A stretch of 62,720 nt of DNA from Streptomyces albus subsp. albus. GTDB taxonomy: Bacteria; Actinomycetota; Actinomycetes; Streptomycetales; Streptomycetaceae. The stretch covers positions 1-62,720 of the forward strand of contig NZ_JOID01000032.1 of NCBI RefSeq assembly GCF_000719865.1. Direction: 5' to 3'. The translations under genes were made by a program, and so were the position numbers. The notes under the pieces are model-generated. The model searched no databases and was not told the origin of the DNA. It worked only from the letters and a program-made list of their open reading frames with translations. Each line of letters begins with the position of its first letter. The stretch's first letter is position 1. Shown piece by piece: positions 10,166 to 17,627 of this stretch.

Positions 10166-11257
10166 TCAGGCCCGGTGCGAGCCGGTGCTGCCGGCCCGCA
10201 GCCGCTCGCGCCGCCGGGTCTCGGCGTCGCCCTCGGCGCCGTCCGGCCCGTGGCCCGGGGCACCGGCCACCGTGTCCTTCGCGGCGGGCGCGGCCCCGGC
10301 ATCCCGGGCAGCCCCGGCCTCCCGGGCCGCCTTCGCGTCCTCGCGGGCGGCGATGTCGCGTTCCGCCGGGCAGCCGGGGCCGTCCTGGCCGGCGGCGGTA
10401 CCGGCGGTGCCGGCGGGGCAGCTCTTGCGCCGGATCCCGAAGATCAGGAACGCCGCGAGAACGGCGACCGCGGCCCAGGTGACGGGGCTGGTCAGCACCG
10501 TCTCCCGGATGTCCGCGCTGACCTGCTGGCCGAGGACGAAGACGCCCATGACGACCACGAACCAGCCGAAGCCCTTGCGGAGGGTGTCCTGCGGGATGCG
10601 TCCGGCGACCCGTCCGCCGATCAGGCTGCCGACCACGGCCGCGGCGGTGACGATGCCCGCCAGACCCCAGTCGATCTGCACGCTGGAGAGGTAACCCGCC
10701 AGTCCGGCGAAGGACTTCATGGAGATCACCAGCAGCGAGGTCCCCACGGCCACGCCCATCGGCAGCCCGCCCAGCAGGGCCAGGGCCGGGACGATGAGGA
10801 AGCCGCCGCCGGCGCCGACGAGACCGGTGACCAGGCCGACGACCACACCGTCGACCAGGACGTGCAGGACCGGCATCTCCTCGTGCTTGCTCTTGAGCTC
10901 CTTCTTGCGGCCCTTGAGCATGGCGACCGCCGTGGCGAGCATCATGAGGGCGAAGGCGATGAGCAGCACGGTCCCCGGGATGAACTCGGCCAGCCGGCCG
11001 CCCCCGTAGGCACCGATCATGCCCGCCACACCGAACAGCAGTCCGGTCCGCCAGCGGACCCGGCCCGCACGGGCGTGCGACACCAGGCCGGCGAGCGAGG
11101 TGACGCCGACGACCAGCAGCGAGGTGGCGATGGCCGCCTTCGCCTCCATGCCGGCCAGGTAGATCAGGATCGGGACGGTCAGGATGGAGCCGCCGCCGCC
11201 GAGGATGCCGAGGCTGATCCCGATGAGCAGCGATCCCGCGATGACGAGTGCTATCAC
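10166..11257 (-). CDS. TauE/SafE (TSUP) family sulfur-anion exporter
   Basis: The 363-residue integral membrane protein is a sulfite/organosulfur exporter of the TSUP family, with about eight helices in two repeats. Each repeat opens with the signature glycine-rich loop: GISLGILGGGGSILTVPIL near the N-terminus and TGLVGAGGGFLIVPALAL near residue 145. The last 90 residues are a charged Ala/Arg/Asp-rich cytoplasmic tail, unusual for the family. The GTG start overlaps the rhodanese stop by 4 bp, so the two are coupled. With the sulfide-oxidising genes upstream, export of sulfite or thiosulfate made from persulfides is the likely job. Confidence 0.88.
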   Translation of the reverse strand: MIALVIAGSLLIGISLGILGGGGSILTVPILIYLAGMEAKAAIATSLLVVGVTSLAGLVSHARAGRVRWRTGLLFGVAGMIGAYGGGRLAEFIPGTVLLIAFALMMLATAVAMLKGRKKELKSKHEEMPVLHVLVDGVVVGLVTGLVGAGGGFLIVPALALLGGLPMGVAVGTSLLVISMKSFAGLAGYLSSVQIDWGLAGIVTAAAVVGSLIGGRVAGRIPQDTLRKGFGWFVVVMGVFVLGQQVSADIRETVLTSPVTWAAVAVLAAFLIFGIRRKSCPAGTAGTAAGQDGPGCPAERDIAAREDAKAAREAGAARDAGAAPAAKDTVAGAPGHGPDGAEGDAETRRRERLRAGSTGSHRA

Positions 11258-11850
11258 GCGCGGTCACCCCGCAAGGACTGGATGACGGTCTTGAGGTCCG
11301 TCTTGGGCCCGCGGTTGTAGGGGAGCTTGGAGAGCATCATCCCCATGGCGCAGGTGTTGCTGACCGCCGCGAAGGTCAGGCCGGCGCCGACGAAGGTGCC
11401 GACCAGGTGCCAGCCCGGGAAGAAGACCCCGGCGACGCCGCTGATCAGGACGATCAGGCCGGCGACCAGCCGGACCTGGCGCTCCAGGTCCCAGCGGTCG
11501 GCCCCGCGCCTGACGTCGCCGCCGGAGGTCTCCCAGGCGACCATGCCGCCGTCGAGCACCCGCAGGTTGGGGAGGCCGGCCTCGGCCAGCGCCTGCTCGG
11601 CCTGGGCCGCGCGGCCTCCGGAGCGGCAGATCAGCACGACGTCCTCGTCCAGGTGCGACAGCAGCTCCTGGCGGTGCTCCTTGAGGGTGTCGAGCGGGAC
11701 GTTGTAGGAGCCGGGGATGTGGACGCTCTGGAACTCGCCCGGAGTCCGAACATCCAGCAGGCGGGGGCCTCCGCCGTCCCGGATCAGCGCCTGCAGGGCG
11801 CCCGGACCGAGCTTCGCGGTGGTGGTGTCGCCCGTGGAGTTGGGGCTCAT
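11254..11850 (-). CDS. Membrane rhodanese-like protein (rhodanese + DUF2892)
   Basis: This 198-residue protein has a single rhodanese domain (about 14-110), with DVRTPGEF and active-site C75 in the loop ICRSGGR, where a sulfane sulfur would be carried as Cys-persulfide. Two hydrophobic helices follow (about 118-160, LVAGLIVLISGVAGVFF and the next segment), a YgaP/DUF2892-type membrane anchor. The ATG has GAGGA before it. It overlaps tauE by 4 bp, which suggests that persulfide sulfur is handled at the membrane beside the exporter. No ATACC-N6-GGTAT operator is seen directly upstream, only a half-site GGGGTAT near 11906. Confidence 0.9.
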   Translation of the reverse strand: MSPNSTGDTTTAKLGPGALQALIRDGGGPRLLDVRTPGEFQSVHIPGSYNVPLDTLKEHRQELLSHLDEDVVLICRSGGRAAQAEQALAEAGLPNLRVLDGGMVAWETSGGDVRRGADRWDLERQVRLVAGLIVLISGVAGVFFPGWHLVGTFVGAGLTFAAVSNTCAMGMMLSKLPYNRGPKTDLKTVIQSLRGDRA

Positions 11851-11950
11851 ATCTGGATCCTCACTGTTTCGGGGGTGTGGGTGCACTGGGGATGCACCGG
11901 GGTCATTGGGGTATTGACCGGTGGTCTCAGGGCCCGGAGGTCTTCCGGGA

Positions 11951-11983
11951 GCGGGCACCCGGCCCCGGGGGCCGGGTGCCCGC
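11951..11983 (-). terminator. 16-bp stem terminator downstream of MBL gene
   Basis: Bases 11951-11966 pair perfectly with 11968-11983 around a single central base. It lies about 145 bp beyond the stop of the minus-strand MBL-rhodanese gene and 100 bp before the rhodanese start. It probably separates the two transcripts. Confidence 0.6.
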
Positions 11984-12125
11984 GGGCGGCTCGCGGGTAA
12001 CGGGGGATGCCGGCGAGCCGGCGGGCTCCGGCGGCGGAGTCATCAGGGCAGGACCTCTCCGCCGCCGGCGCCCGGTACGGTCCGTGCCCCGGGGGGACGG
12101 GCACGGGCCGCGCTGGGGGCCCGGG

Positions 12126-13514
12126 TCAGGAACGGGCCGCGGGCTCGGGCAGCAGCAGCCAGGCGCCGTAGCCGCCGAGCAGGTCCGAGACGTCGCCCAG
12201 GCCGGCGTGGCGCAGCAGGCTGGCGCCGATGGACGAGCGGTGGCCGCCCGCGCAGTGGACGACGACCGGGCGGTCCGCCGGGATCTCGTCCTTGCGCTTG
12301 GCCAGCTCGGCGAGCGGGATGTGCAGGGAGCCCTCGATGTGGCCCTCCTCGCGCTCACCGCCGCCGCGCACGTCCACGACCACCGGGGCCTGCTCGGAGG
12401 CGAGCGCCTTACGGAGCTCGTCCGCGGTGACCCGGCTGGCCTGGGTCATCTCCGCGGCCAGGCCGGGGAAGACGCCCTCGGGGTCGCGCAGGTAACCGGC
12501 CACGTGGTCGAAGCCGATCCGGGCGAGCCGGGTGACGAGCTCCTCCTCGCGGTCCTCCGGGGCCACGACGATGATCTCCGCGTCCGGGGCGACGACCGAG
12601 CCCGCCTGCTCGGCGAAGCGGCCGTCGGCCGGGACGTTGACGGAGCCGCGCAGGTGGCCCGCGGCGAACTCCTGCGGGTCGCGGCCGTCGACGATCACGG
12701 CACCGGCGTCCCGGCGGGCCAGGAACTCCTCCGCGGAGAGGGAGGGCGCCGTGGTGCTCGGGTCGAACAGCTCGTGCGTCTTGCGGTTGAGGATCGCGTC
12801 GTAGACGAAGTAGCCGGGGGCGGAGGGCTGGCCCGCCGTGACCACGGCCAGGAACTGGTCCTCGTCCATCGGGGCGCAGGCGTAGTTGGTCGCGCGCTGC
12901 TCGCCGATGGTGGACTGCCGCTGGGTGGAGAGGTTCTTGCCGCAGGCGGAGCCGGCGCCGTGGGCCGGGTAGACCCGCACCTCGTCCGGGAGGGCCATCA
13001 GCTTGTTGTGGACGCTGTCGTAGAGCATCCGGCCCAGCTCATCGGCGGTGACGCCGATGGAGGCGAGCAGGTCGGGGCGGCCGACGTCGCCGATGAAGAG
13101 CGCGTCACCGGTGAGGACGCCGTAGGCGACCTCGTCGTCCGCGTGCTCGTAGACCAGGACGCTGACGGACTCCGGGGTGTGGCCCGGGGTCTCCATGATC
13201 TCCAGGGTCACGTCACCGAGGCTGATGCGCTCGCCGTCGGTCAGCTTGCGGCTCTCGTACTCGGTCTCCGCGCGCTGCCCGTAGCCGATCCAGGCGCCGG
13301 TGCGGTCGGCGAGCTCCAGGTGGCCGGCGATGAAGTCGGCGTGGAAGTGGGTGTTGATGACGCCCACGATGGTGAAGCCGCGGTCCTGGGCGTCGGCCAC
13401 GTACTCGGAGACGTCACGGCGGGGGTCGACGACGACGGCCTTGCCGGTGGTCTCGTCGGCGATCATGTACGAGGCCTGGGAGAGGCAGTCGAGGTAGTAC
13501 TGGGCGAAGAACAT
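12126..13514 (-). CDS. MBL-fold persulfide dioxygenase-like protein with two rhodanese domains
   Basis: The 462-residue protein combines an ETHE1-like metallo-beta-lactamase domain (1-210) with two rhodanese domains (about 262-345 and 366-455). Metal ligands are visible as H56-x-H58-x-D60 (THFHADFIAGH), H112 (PGHTPES), D137 (TGDALFIGD) and H185 (PAHGAGSACG). ETHE1-type enzymes use one iron and oxygen to turn a persulfide into thiol plus sulfite. The second rhodanese has active cysteine C421 (HCAGGHRS). The first has none: its loop reads VVAPEDRE, so it is probably structural. The layout resembles staphylococcal CstB and related proteins. The promoter region carries two ATACC-N6-GGTAT sites. 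Confidence 0.92.
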   Translation of the reverse strand: MFFAQYYLDCLSQASYMIADETTGKAVVVDPRRDVSEYVADAQDRGFTIVGVINTHFHADFIAGHLELADRTGAWIGYGQRAETEYESRKLTDGERISLGDVTLEIMETPGHTPESVSVLVYEHADDEVAYGVLTGDALFIGDVGRPDLLASIGVTADELGRMLYDSVHNKLMALPDEVRVYPAHGAGSACGKNLSTQRQSTIGEQRATNYACAPMDEDQFLAVVTAGQPSAPGYFVYDAILNRKTHELFDPSTTAPSLSAEEFLARRDAGAVIVDGRDPQEFAAGHLRGSVNVPADGRFAEQAGSVVAPDAEIIVVAPEDREEELVTRLARIGFDHVAGYLRDPEGVFPGLAAEMTQASRVTADELRKALASEQAPVVVDVRGGGEREEGHIEGSLHIPLAELAKRKDEIPADRPVVVHCAGGHRSSIGASLLRHAGLGDVSDLLGGYGAWLLLPEPAARS

Positions 13515-13549
13515 GCGGAGCCTCCGTGTCGGAATCTCTCGGGTCTCGG

Positions 13550-13596
13550 ATACCTAGGGGGGTATATAAGAAGGTAAGCGATACCGGGCCGGGTAT
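13550..13596 (-). promoter_or_regulatory. Tandem CsoR/CstR-type operators upstream of MBL gene
   Basis: Two 16-bp sites of form ATACC-N6-GGTAT lie at 13550-13565 (spacer TAGGGG) and 13581-13596 (spacer GGGCCG). Their centres are 31 bp apart, about three helical turns. They sit 36 bp upstream of the MBL gene start. The same motif occurs twice upstream of sqr. TACC/GGTA half-sites with a C/G-rich centre are typical of CsoR-family repressors, of which CstR senses persulfides. No such regulator gene lies in the window. Confidence 0.75.
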
Positions 13597-13677
13597 ATTT
13601 CCCGGCTCGCGGCGGGTTATGCGGAAAATCAGAAATCAGCAGGTCAAGCGTGGGTGCGCGGGGCGCCGACGGGCCCC

Positions 13678-13733
13678 GGCCGGTCGGACGCGGCCGGTCG
13701 GAGACGGCCGGTCAGAGACGGCCGGTCATCATC
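13678..13733 (-). repeat. Four 14-bp tandem repeats across the sqr stop
   Basis: Four units beginning GGCCGGTC on the plus strand follow at exact 14-bp spacing (13678, 13692, 13706, 13720). The sqr stop codon lies in the third unit. The last coding codons of sqr therefore appear to have been duplicated downstream into the 3' untranslated region. Confidence 0.8.
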
Positions 13734-14932
13734 CCGCGCCAGTACACGACGGGCAGGACGTAGCGCTTGAACACCCACATGTCGCGGCGTTCCTTGAAGG
13801 TGTTGATGCCCGGGAAGCTCGACGCCGGCTTGAGGTCGTAGTCGAACTCGGCCAGCAGCATCTTGTCGCGCGCGGTCACCAGCGGGCACGAGGTGTAGCC
13901 GTCGTACTCCTTGGCGGCCTCGGAACCCTTCATGGCGGCGACCATGTGGGCGACCACCACGGGGGACTGCTTGCGCACCGCCGCGCCGGTCTTGGACGTG
14001 GGCAGGTTCGCCACATCGCCGAGCGCGAAGATCTCCGGGTGGTCCGGGCTGCGCAGGGTGTGCTTGTCCACCTTGACGAAGCCGTACGGGCCCTCGGCGA
14101 GCGGGCTCGCCTTCACCCAGTCCGGAGCGCTCTGCGGCGGGACGAGGTGCGCCATGTCGTAGGCGAGGGTCTCCTCGGCACCGGTCTTCTTGTCCGTGAC
14201 CGTCAGCTCGCGGCGCGCGCCGTCCACGGCGGTCACCTCGGACTCGTACCGCACCTCGATGCCGTACCGCTCGACGACCTTCTCCAGCGCCCTGGTCCAC
14301 ACCGGGACCTTGAAGAGCTTGGGGTCGGGGATCACGAAGACGATGCGGATCTTGTCCAGGACACCCTGCTTCCGCCAGTAGTCGGCGGCCAGATAGGCGA
14401 TCTTCTGCGGGGCGCCGCCGCACTTCAGCGGGGTCGCGGGGTGGCTGAAGACCGCGGTGCCGGAGCGCATGCCCTTGATGAGCTCCCAGGTGTAGGGGGC
14501 GTACTCGGGCGAGTAGTTGCTGGTCACGCCGTCGTGCCCGACGGCCTCGGCGAGGCCCGGGACCTTGTCCCAGTCGAGCTGGAGACCGGGGGCCATGACC
14601 AGGTAGTCGTAGCCGATCCGGCCACCCCCGGCGAGGGTCACCGTACGGGCCTCCGGGTCGACCGCCGCGGCCGCCTCCCGGACCCAGTGCACGCCGTCCG
14701 GGATCAGGGACGCCTCGCTGCGCCGGGAGGTCTCCAGCGGGGCCTGCCCGCCGCCGACGAGGGTCCAGAGCGGCTGATACCAGTGGGTATCGGAGGGATC
14801 GAGTACGGCGATGTCACCGACGCCCGCGCGACGGAGCCGGGCCGCGACGCTGATGCCGGCCGTTCCGCCGCCGACGACGACCACGCGGTGATGGCGAGTG
14901 GAGCCCGTGGGTTCCGTGGAATGGGGGGACAA
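13712..14932 (-). CDS. sqr: Sulfide:quinone oxidoreductase, type II
   Basis: This 406-residue FAD enzyme oxidises sulfide to sulfane sulfur and passes electrons to menaquinone at the membrane surface. It has an N-terminal Rossmann motif (VVVVGGGTAGISVAARL, 17-33) and the second FAD contact IFALGDVANLPTSKTGAAV (301-319). The two redox cysteines match type II (SQOR-like) enzymes: C171 in LKCGGAPQKIAYLA and C349 in YTSCPLVTARDKMLLAEFDY. The C-terminal amphipathic stretch (WVFKRYVLPVVYW) would dock on the membrane. It heads the sulfide module and has two CstR-type operators upstream. Generic NAD(P)/FAD oxidoreductase is the only alternative name; the paired cysteines favour sqr. Confidence 0.9.
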   Translation of the reverse strand: MSPHSTEPTGSTRHHRVVVVGGGTAGISVAARLRRAGVGDIAVLDPSDTHWYQPLWTLVGGGQAPLETSRRSEASLIPDGVHWVREAAAAVDPEARTVTLAGGGRIGYDYLVMAPGLQLDWDKVPGLAEAVGHDGVTSNYSPEYAPYTWELIKGMRSGTAVFSHPATPLKCGGAPQKIAYLAADYWRKQGVLDKIRIVFVIPDPKLFKVPVWTRALEKVVERYGIEVRYESEVTAVDGARRELTVTDKKTGAEETLAYDMAHLVPPQSAPDWVKASPLAEGPYGFVKVDKHTLRSPDHPEIFALGDVANLPTSKTGAAVRKQSPVVVAHMVAAMKGSEAAKEYDGYTSCPLVTARDKMLLAEFDYDLKPASSFPGINTFKERRDMWVFKRYVLPVVYWRGMMTGRL

Positions 14933-14950
14933 GTCCAGAACCTCCTTCCG

Positions 14951-15023
14951 ATACCCCTATGGGTATCCATGCCAGGGAGCGTAAACCACACGCGGCAGGG
15001 TTGGCAAATACCTCAGGGGGTAT
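14951..15023 (-). promoter_or_regulatory. Two CsoR/CstR-type operators upstream of sqr
   Basis: ATACC-N6-GGTAT occurs at 14951-14966 (spacer CCTATG) and 15008-15023 (spacer TCAGGG), 18 and 75 bp upstream of the sqr start. The spacing of five-base half-sites is identical to the pair upstream of the MBL gene. The proximal site would block the promoter or early transcript. Confidence 0.75.
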
Positions 15024-15105
15024 ACGGGCCCGGCATGTCGCGCGCCCGGCGTCCCTGCCGTCCGGGACCCCCGGCCGGCGGTGCCCGGCACCTGCGCCGG
15101 CACCG

Positions 15106-16146
15106 TCACACCGTGATGTCCCGGTTGGAGAAGCGTGCCCAAGCTACGGAGCCGAAGACCGCCGCGTACAGGGCCTGAAGGCCCAGGTTCCGCAGCAGCT
15201 CCTCCCAGTGGACGGGGGCGCGGAGGAGGTCCGCGAAGCTCAGCCAGTAGTGCGGGAAGAGATAGGGGTGCACCGCGTCGAGCTGCGGAATGGTGTTGAC
15301 GATCTGGACGGTGATCAGCAGCCCCACCGTGGCCGCCATCGCCGCGATCCCGCTGTTGGTGAGGGTGGAGACGAACAGGCCCAGCGCCGCGAACCCGGTC
15401 AGGGAGGCCGCGACGGCGACCGCCACGGCCAGCGCCCGCAGCAGGCCCTCGCCGAAGGAGATCGTCGTCCCGGAGATCAGCGTGACCTCGCCGAGCGGGA
15501 ACAGCAGGGCGCCCACCGCGAGCGCCGAGACGGCCACCGTCACCGTCGCGACCAGGCAGAAGGCCAGGACGGCGGCGAACTTGGCGAGCAGCAGCCGGGT
15601 CCGGCCCGCCGGTGCCACCAGCAGATAGCGCAGCGTGCCCGCGCTCGCCTCACCCGCGATCGCGTCCCCCGCGACGACGCCGACGGCCAGCGGGAGGAAG
15701 AGCGGAAGCGTGGCCGCCAGGCCGGTGAAGACGAGGAAGAGGCCGTTGTTGGTGATCTGCGTGAGGAACGCCGGACCGCCGCCACCGTGGCCGCCGCCGA
15801 CGGATCCGCCGTCGCCGGTCTCGATCCGCACCGCGATCCCGATCAGCAGCGGCACGGCGGCGAGCACCCCGAGCAGCGCGAGCGTCCGCCAGCGGCGGAA
15901 GACCGTCACCAACTCGCTGCGGAAGAGGCCGAGGGCCCACAGGGGGCTGGGGTTGGGTGCGCCGGTCCTCCCGGCCCGGCCGGCCTGTCCCGTCCGGACT
16001 GCCGGCTCCGGCCGGACTGCCGGCTCCGGCCGCACCGTCTGCCCCGGCCGCACCGTCCCCTCCGTCCACCCCGTTTGCTCCGGCCGCTCCGCCCGCACCG
16101 TCTGCTCCGTGCGCTCGCCGCGCCCGGTGCCGTCAGCCCGCGACAT
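15106..16146 (-). CDS. ABC transporter permease (ABC-2 type)
   Basis: The 346-residue permease has about six membrane helices after residue 90, starting LFRSELVTVFRRWRTLALLGVL, typical of ABC-2 exporters. A cytoplasmic stretch before the second helix pair (ASAGTLRYLLVAPAGRTRLLLAKF) matches the NosY/ABC-2 coupling region. The first 75 residues are an odd Arg/Thr/Pro/Glu-rich extension containing an exact 18-bp in-frame duplication (15994-16029) encoding PEPAVR twice. The ATG has GGGAGG ahead of it and overlaps the ATPase gene by 14 bp, so the two form one exporter. Substrate unknown. Confidence 0.87.
   Translation of the reverse strand: MSRADGTGRGERTEQTVRAERPEQTGWTEGTVRPGQTVRPEPAVRPEPAVRTGQAGRAGRTGAPNPSPLWALGLFRSELVTVFRRWRTLALLGVLAAVPLLIGIAVRIETGDGGSVGGGHGGGGPAFLTQITNNGLFLVFTGLAATLPLFLPLAVGVVAGDAIAGEASAGTLRYLLVAPAGRTRLLLAKFAAVLAFCLVATVTVAVSALAVGALLFPLGEVTLISGTTISFGEGLLRALAVAVAVAASLTGFAALGLFVSTLTNSGIAAMAATVGLLITVQIVNTIPQLDAVHPYLFPHYWLSFADLLRAPVHWEELLRNLGLQALYAAVFGSVAWARFSNRDITV
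15994..16029. repeat. 18-bp tandem duplication in permease N-terminus
   Basis: The 18-mer CCGGACTGCCGGCTCCGG occurs twice in tandem. It is in frame with the permease and adds six residues, so it is tolerated as coding sequence in a low-complexity N-terminal tail. Confidence 0.85.
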
Positions 16147-17452
16147 CGAATCCCTCCCCGGTCAGTGCCACGAACGCGTCCTCCAGCGAAGCCCGTTCGA
16201 GGCCGAAGCCCCGGACCCGCACGCCGTCCCGGACGAGCGCGGCGTTGAGGTCGGCCGGGTCGAACGCCCCGGCCTGCCCCGGCGGGCCTTCGGCCGGGCC
16301 GTCCGGACCCTCAGGACCAGGTGCGCCGTTCCGCGGGCGGGGCGGGGAGCCGGCCGGCGGCTCGCCCGTCACCCTGCCGTCCGTCACCACCAGGTTCGTC
16401 ACCCCGTGCTCCTTCAGCACCCGGACGGCGTCCGCCGTGTCCGGTGTGGTGACGGACAGCCGGCCGCGCGCCCCGGCCGCCAGTTCGGCGACCGGGCCCT
16501 GCACCACCAGCCGCCCCCGGGCCATCACCGCGGCGTGGGTGCACACCTGCTCGATCTCGTCCAGGAGGTGGGAGGAGAGGAACACCGTGGTGCCGTCCTC
16601 CGCCACCTCCCGTACCAGGGCCCGGATCTCCCGCATGCCCTGCGGGTCCAGGCCGTTGGTCGGCTCGTCGAGCACGAGCAGCCGGCGCGGGCGCAGCAGG
16701 GCCGCGGCCAGGCCGAGGCGCTGCTTCATGCCGAGGGAGTAGGCCCGCGCCTTCTTGCTCCCGGCGGCGGCCAGCCCCACCCGCTCCAGGGCCGCGGCGA
16801 TCCGGGCGTCGCGGGTGCGCGGATCGGCGTCCGGGTCGGCGGCGTCCAGCCGCCGGAGGTTGTCGCGGCCGGAGAGGAATCCGTACAGTGCGGGGCCCTC
16901 GATCAGCGCGCCGACCTGCGGCAGCACCCGGCGGGCGGCGCCCGGCATCGCGGCGCCGAGCACCCGGGCGGTACCGGAGGTGGGGCGGATCAGGCCCAGC
17001 AGCATCCGGATGGTGGTGGTCTTGCCGGAGCCGTTCGGCCCGAGGAAGCCGAAGACCGAGCCGGCGGGAACGGTGAGGTCGAGCCCGTCGACGGCCAACT
17101 GCCCGCCGCGGAACCGCTTGGTGAGACCACGGGTCACGATGACGCTCCCCCCGTCCGCCCCGCCCGCGCCCCCGGCGGTGTTGGCGGCGGTTTCGGCCAT
17201 GGCATGGCCGGATCCGGGTGCGGCTGCGGTTCCGGGAGCCCCGGAGGTCCGGGGGGCGCCGGGGCTCTGCCCGGCGGCTCCCGTCGCGGCGGCTCCGGTG
17301 GCGGGCCCGGCCGCCGTCCCGGTGGCGCTCGCGTTCCCGGGCTCGGCGGGGGGCTCGGAGGCGCCGGTCCCGGTCCCCGTTCCGGACGCGTTTCCGGCGT
17401 CGTCCCCGGTTCCCGTTCCGGTTGTGCTCCGGGCGGCGGGCGGCTGCTTCAT
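16133..17452 (-). CDS. ABC transporter ATP-binding protein
   Basis: This 439-residue ATPase energises the downstream permease. The nucleotide-binding domain (about 105-325) has Walker A GPNGSGKTT, the signature YSLGMKQRLGLA and Walker B LLVLDEPTNGLDP, followed by the switch histidine region VFLSSHLLDEIEQV. The first 100 residues are low-complexity Gly/Ala/Thr/Pro and the C-terminal domain is interrupted by a Pro/Gly-rich insertion, both probably disordered. The ATG has AGGAGA before it. The LolA-like gene lies upstream on the same strand but is separated by a 14-bp stem-loop. This type of ATPase with a single ABC-2 permease is a drug or lipid exporter, unassigned here. Confidence 0.9.
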   Translation of the reverse strand: MKQPPAARSTTGTGTGDDAGNASGTGTGTGASEPPAEPGNASATGTAAGPATGAAATGAAGQSPGAPRTSGAPGTAAAPGSGHAMAETAANTAGGAGGADGGSVIVTRGLTKRFRGGQLAVDGLDLTVPAGSVFGFLGPNGSGKTTTIRMLLGLIRPTSGTARVLGAAMPGAARRVLPQVGALIEGPALYGFLSGRDNLRRLDAADPDADPRTRDARIAAALERVGLAAAGSKKARAYSLGMKQRLGLAAALLRPRRLLVLDEPTNGLDPQGMREIRALVREVAEDGTTVFLSSHLLDEIEQVCTHAAVMARGRLVVQGPVAELAAGARGRLSVTTPDTADAVRVLKEHGVTNLVVTDGRVTGEPPAGSPPRPRNGAPGPEGPDGPAEGPPGQAGAFDPADLNAALVRDGVRVRGFGLERASLEDAFVALTGEGFDVAG

Positions 17453-17569
17453 CGTTCTCCTGTCCGGCCGCGGGTGCGGCTGCGTCCGGCACGCGGGCCG
17501 GGGGCGTACGGCAAGGGAGGCGTACGGTACCGGCGGCCCGGCCCGCCGCCCCGTATCCGGTGGAACGGC

Positions 17570-17602
17570 GCGCTGCCCGCCCGGGATTCGGGCGGGCAGC
17601 GC
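17570..17602 (-). terminator. 14-bp stem between LolA-like gene and ABC genes
   Basis: GCGCTGCCCGCCCG (17570-17583) pairs perfectly with 17589-17602 across a five-base loop, 25 bp after the LolA-like stop. It would end or attenuate that transcript before the ABC genes. Confidence 0.7.
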
Positions 17603-17627
17603 CGGTGGTGCCGGGACCGTGCGGCCC

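Noticed and set aside
14951..15023. Copper-type CsoR regulation of sqr
   Set aside because: The site geometry alone cannot separate CsoR from CstR, but no copper transporter or chaperone is present while every neighbouring gene handles sulfur, so the persulfide-sensing paralogue is preferred.
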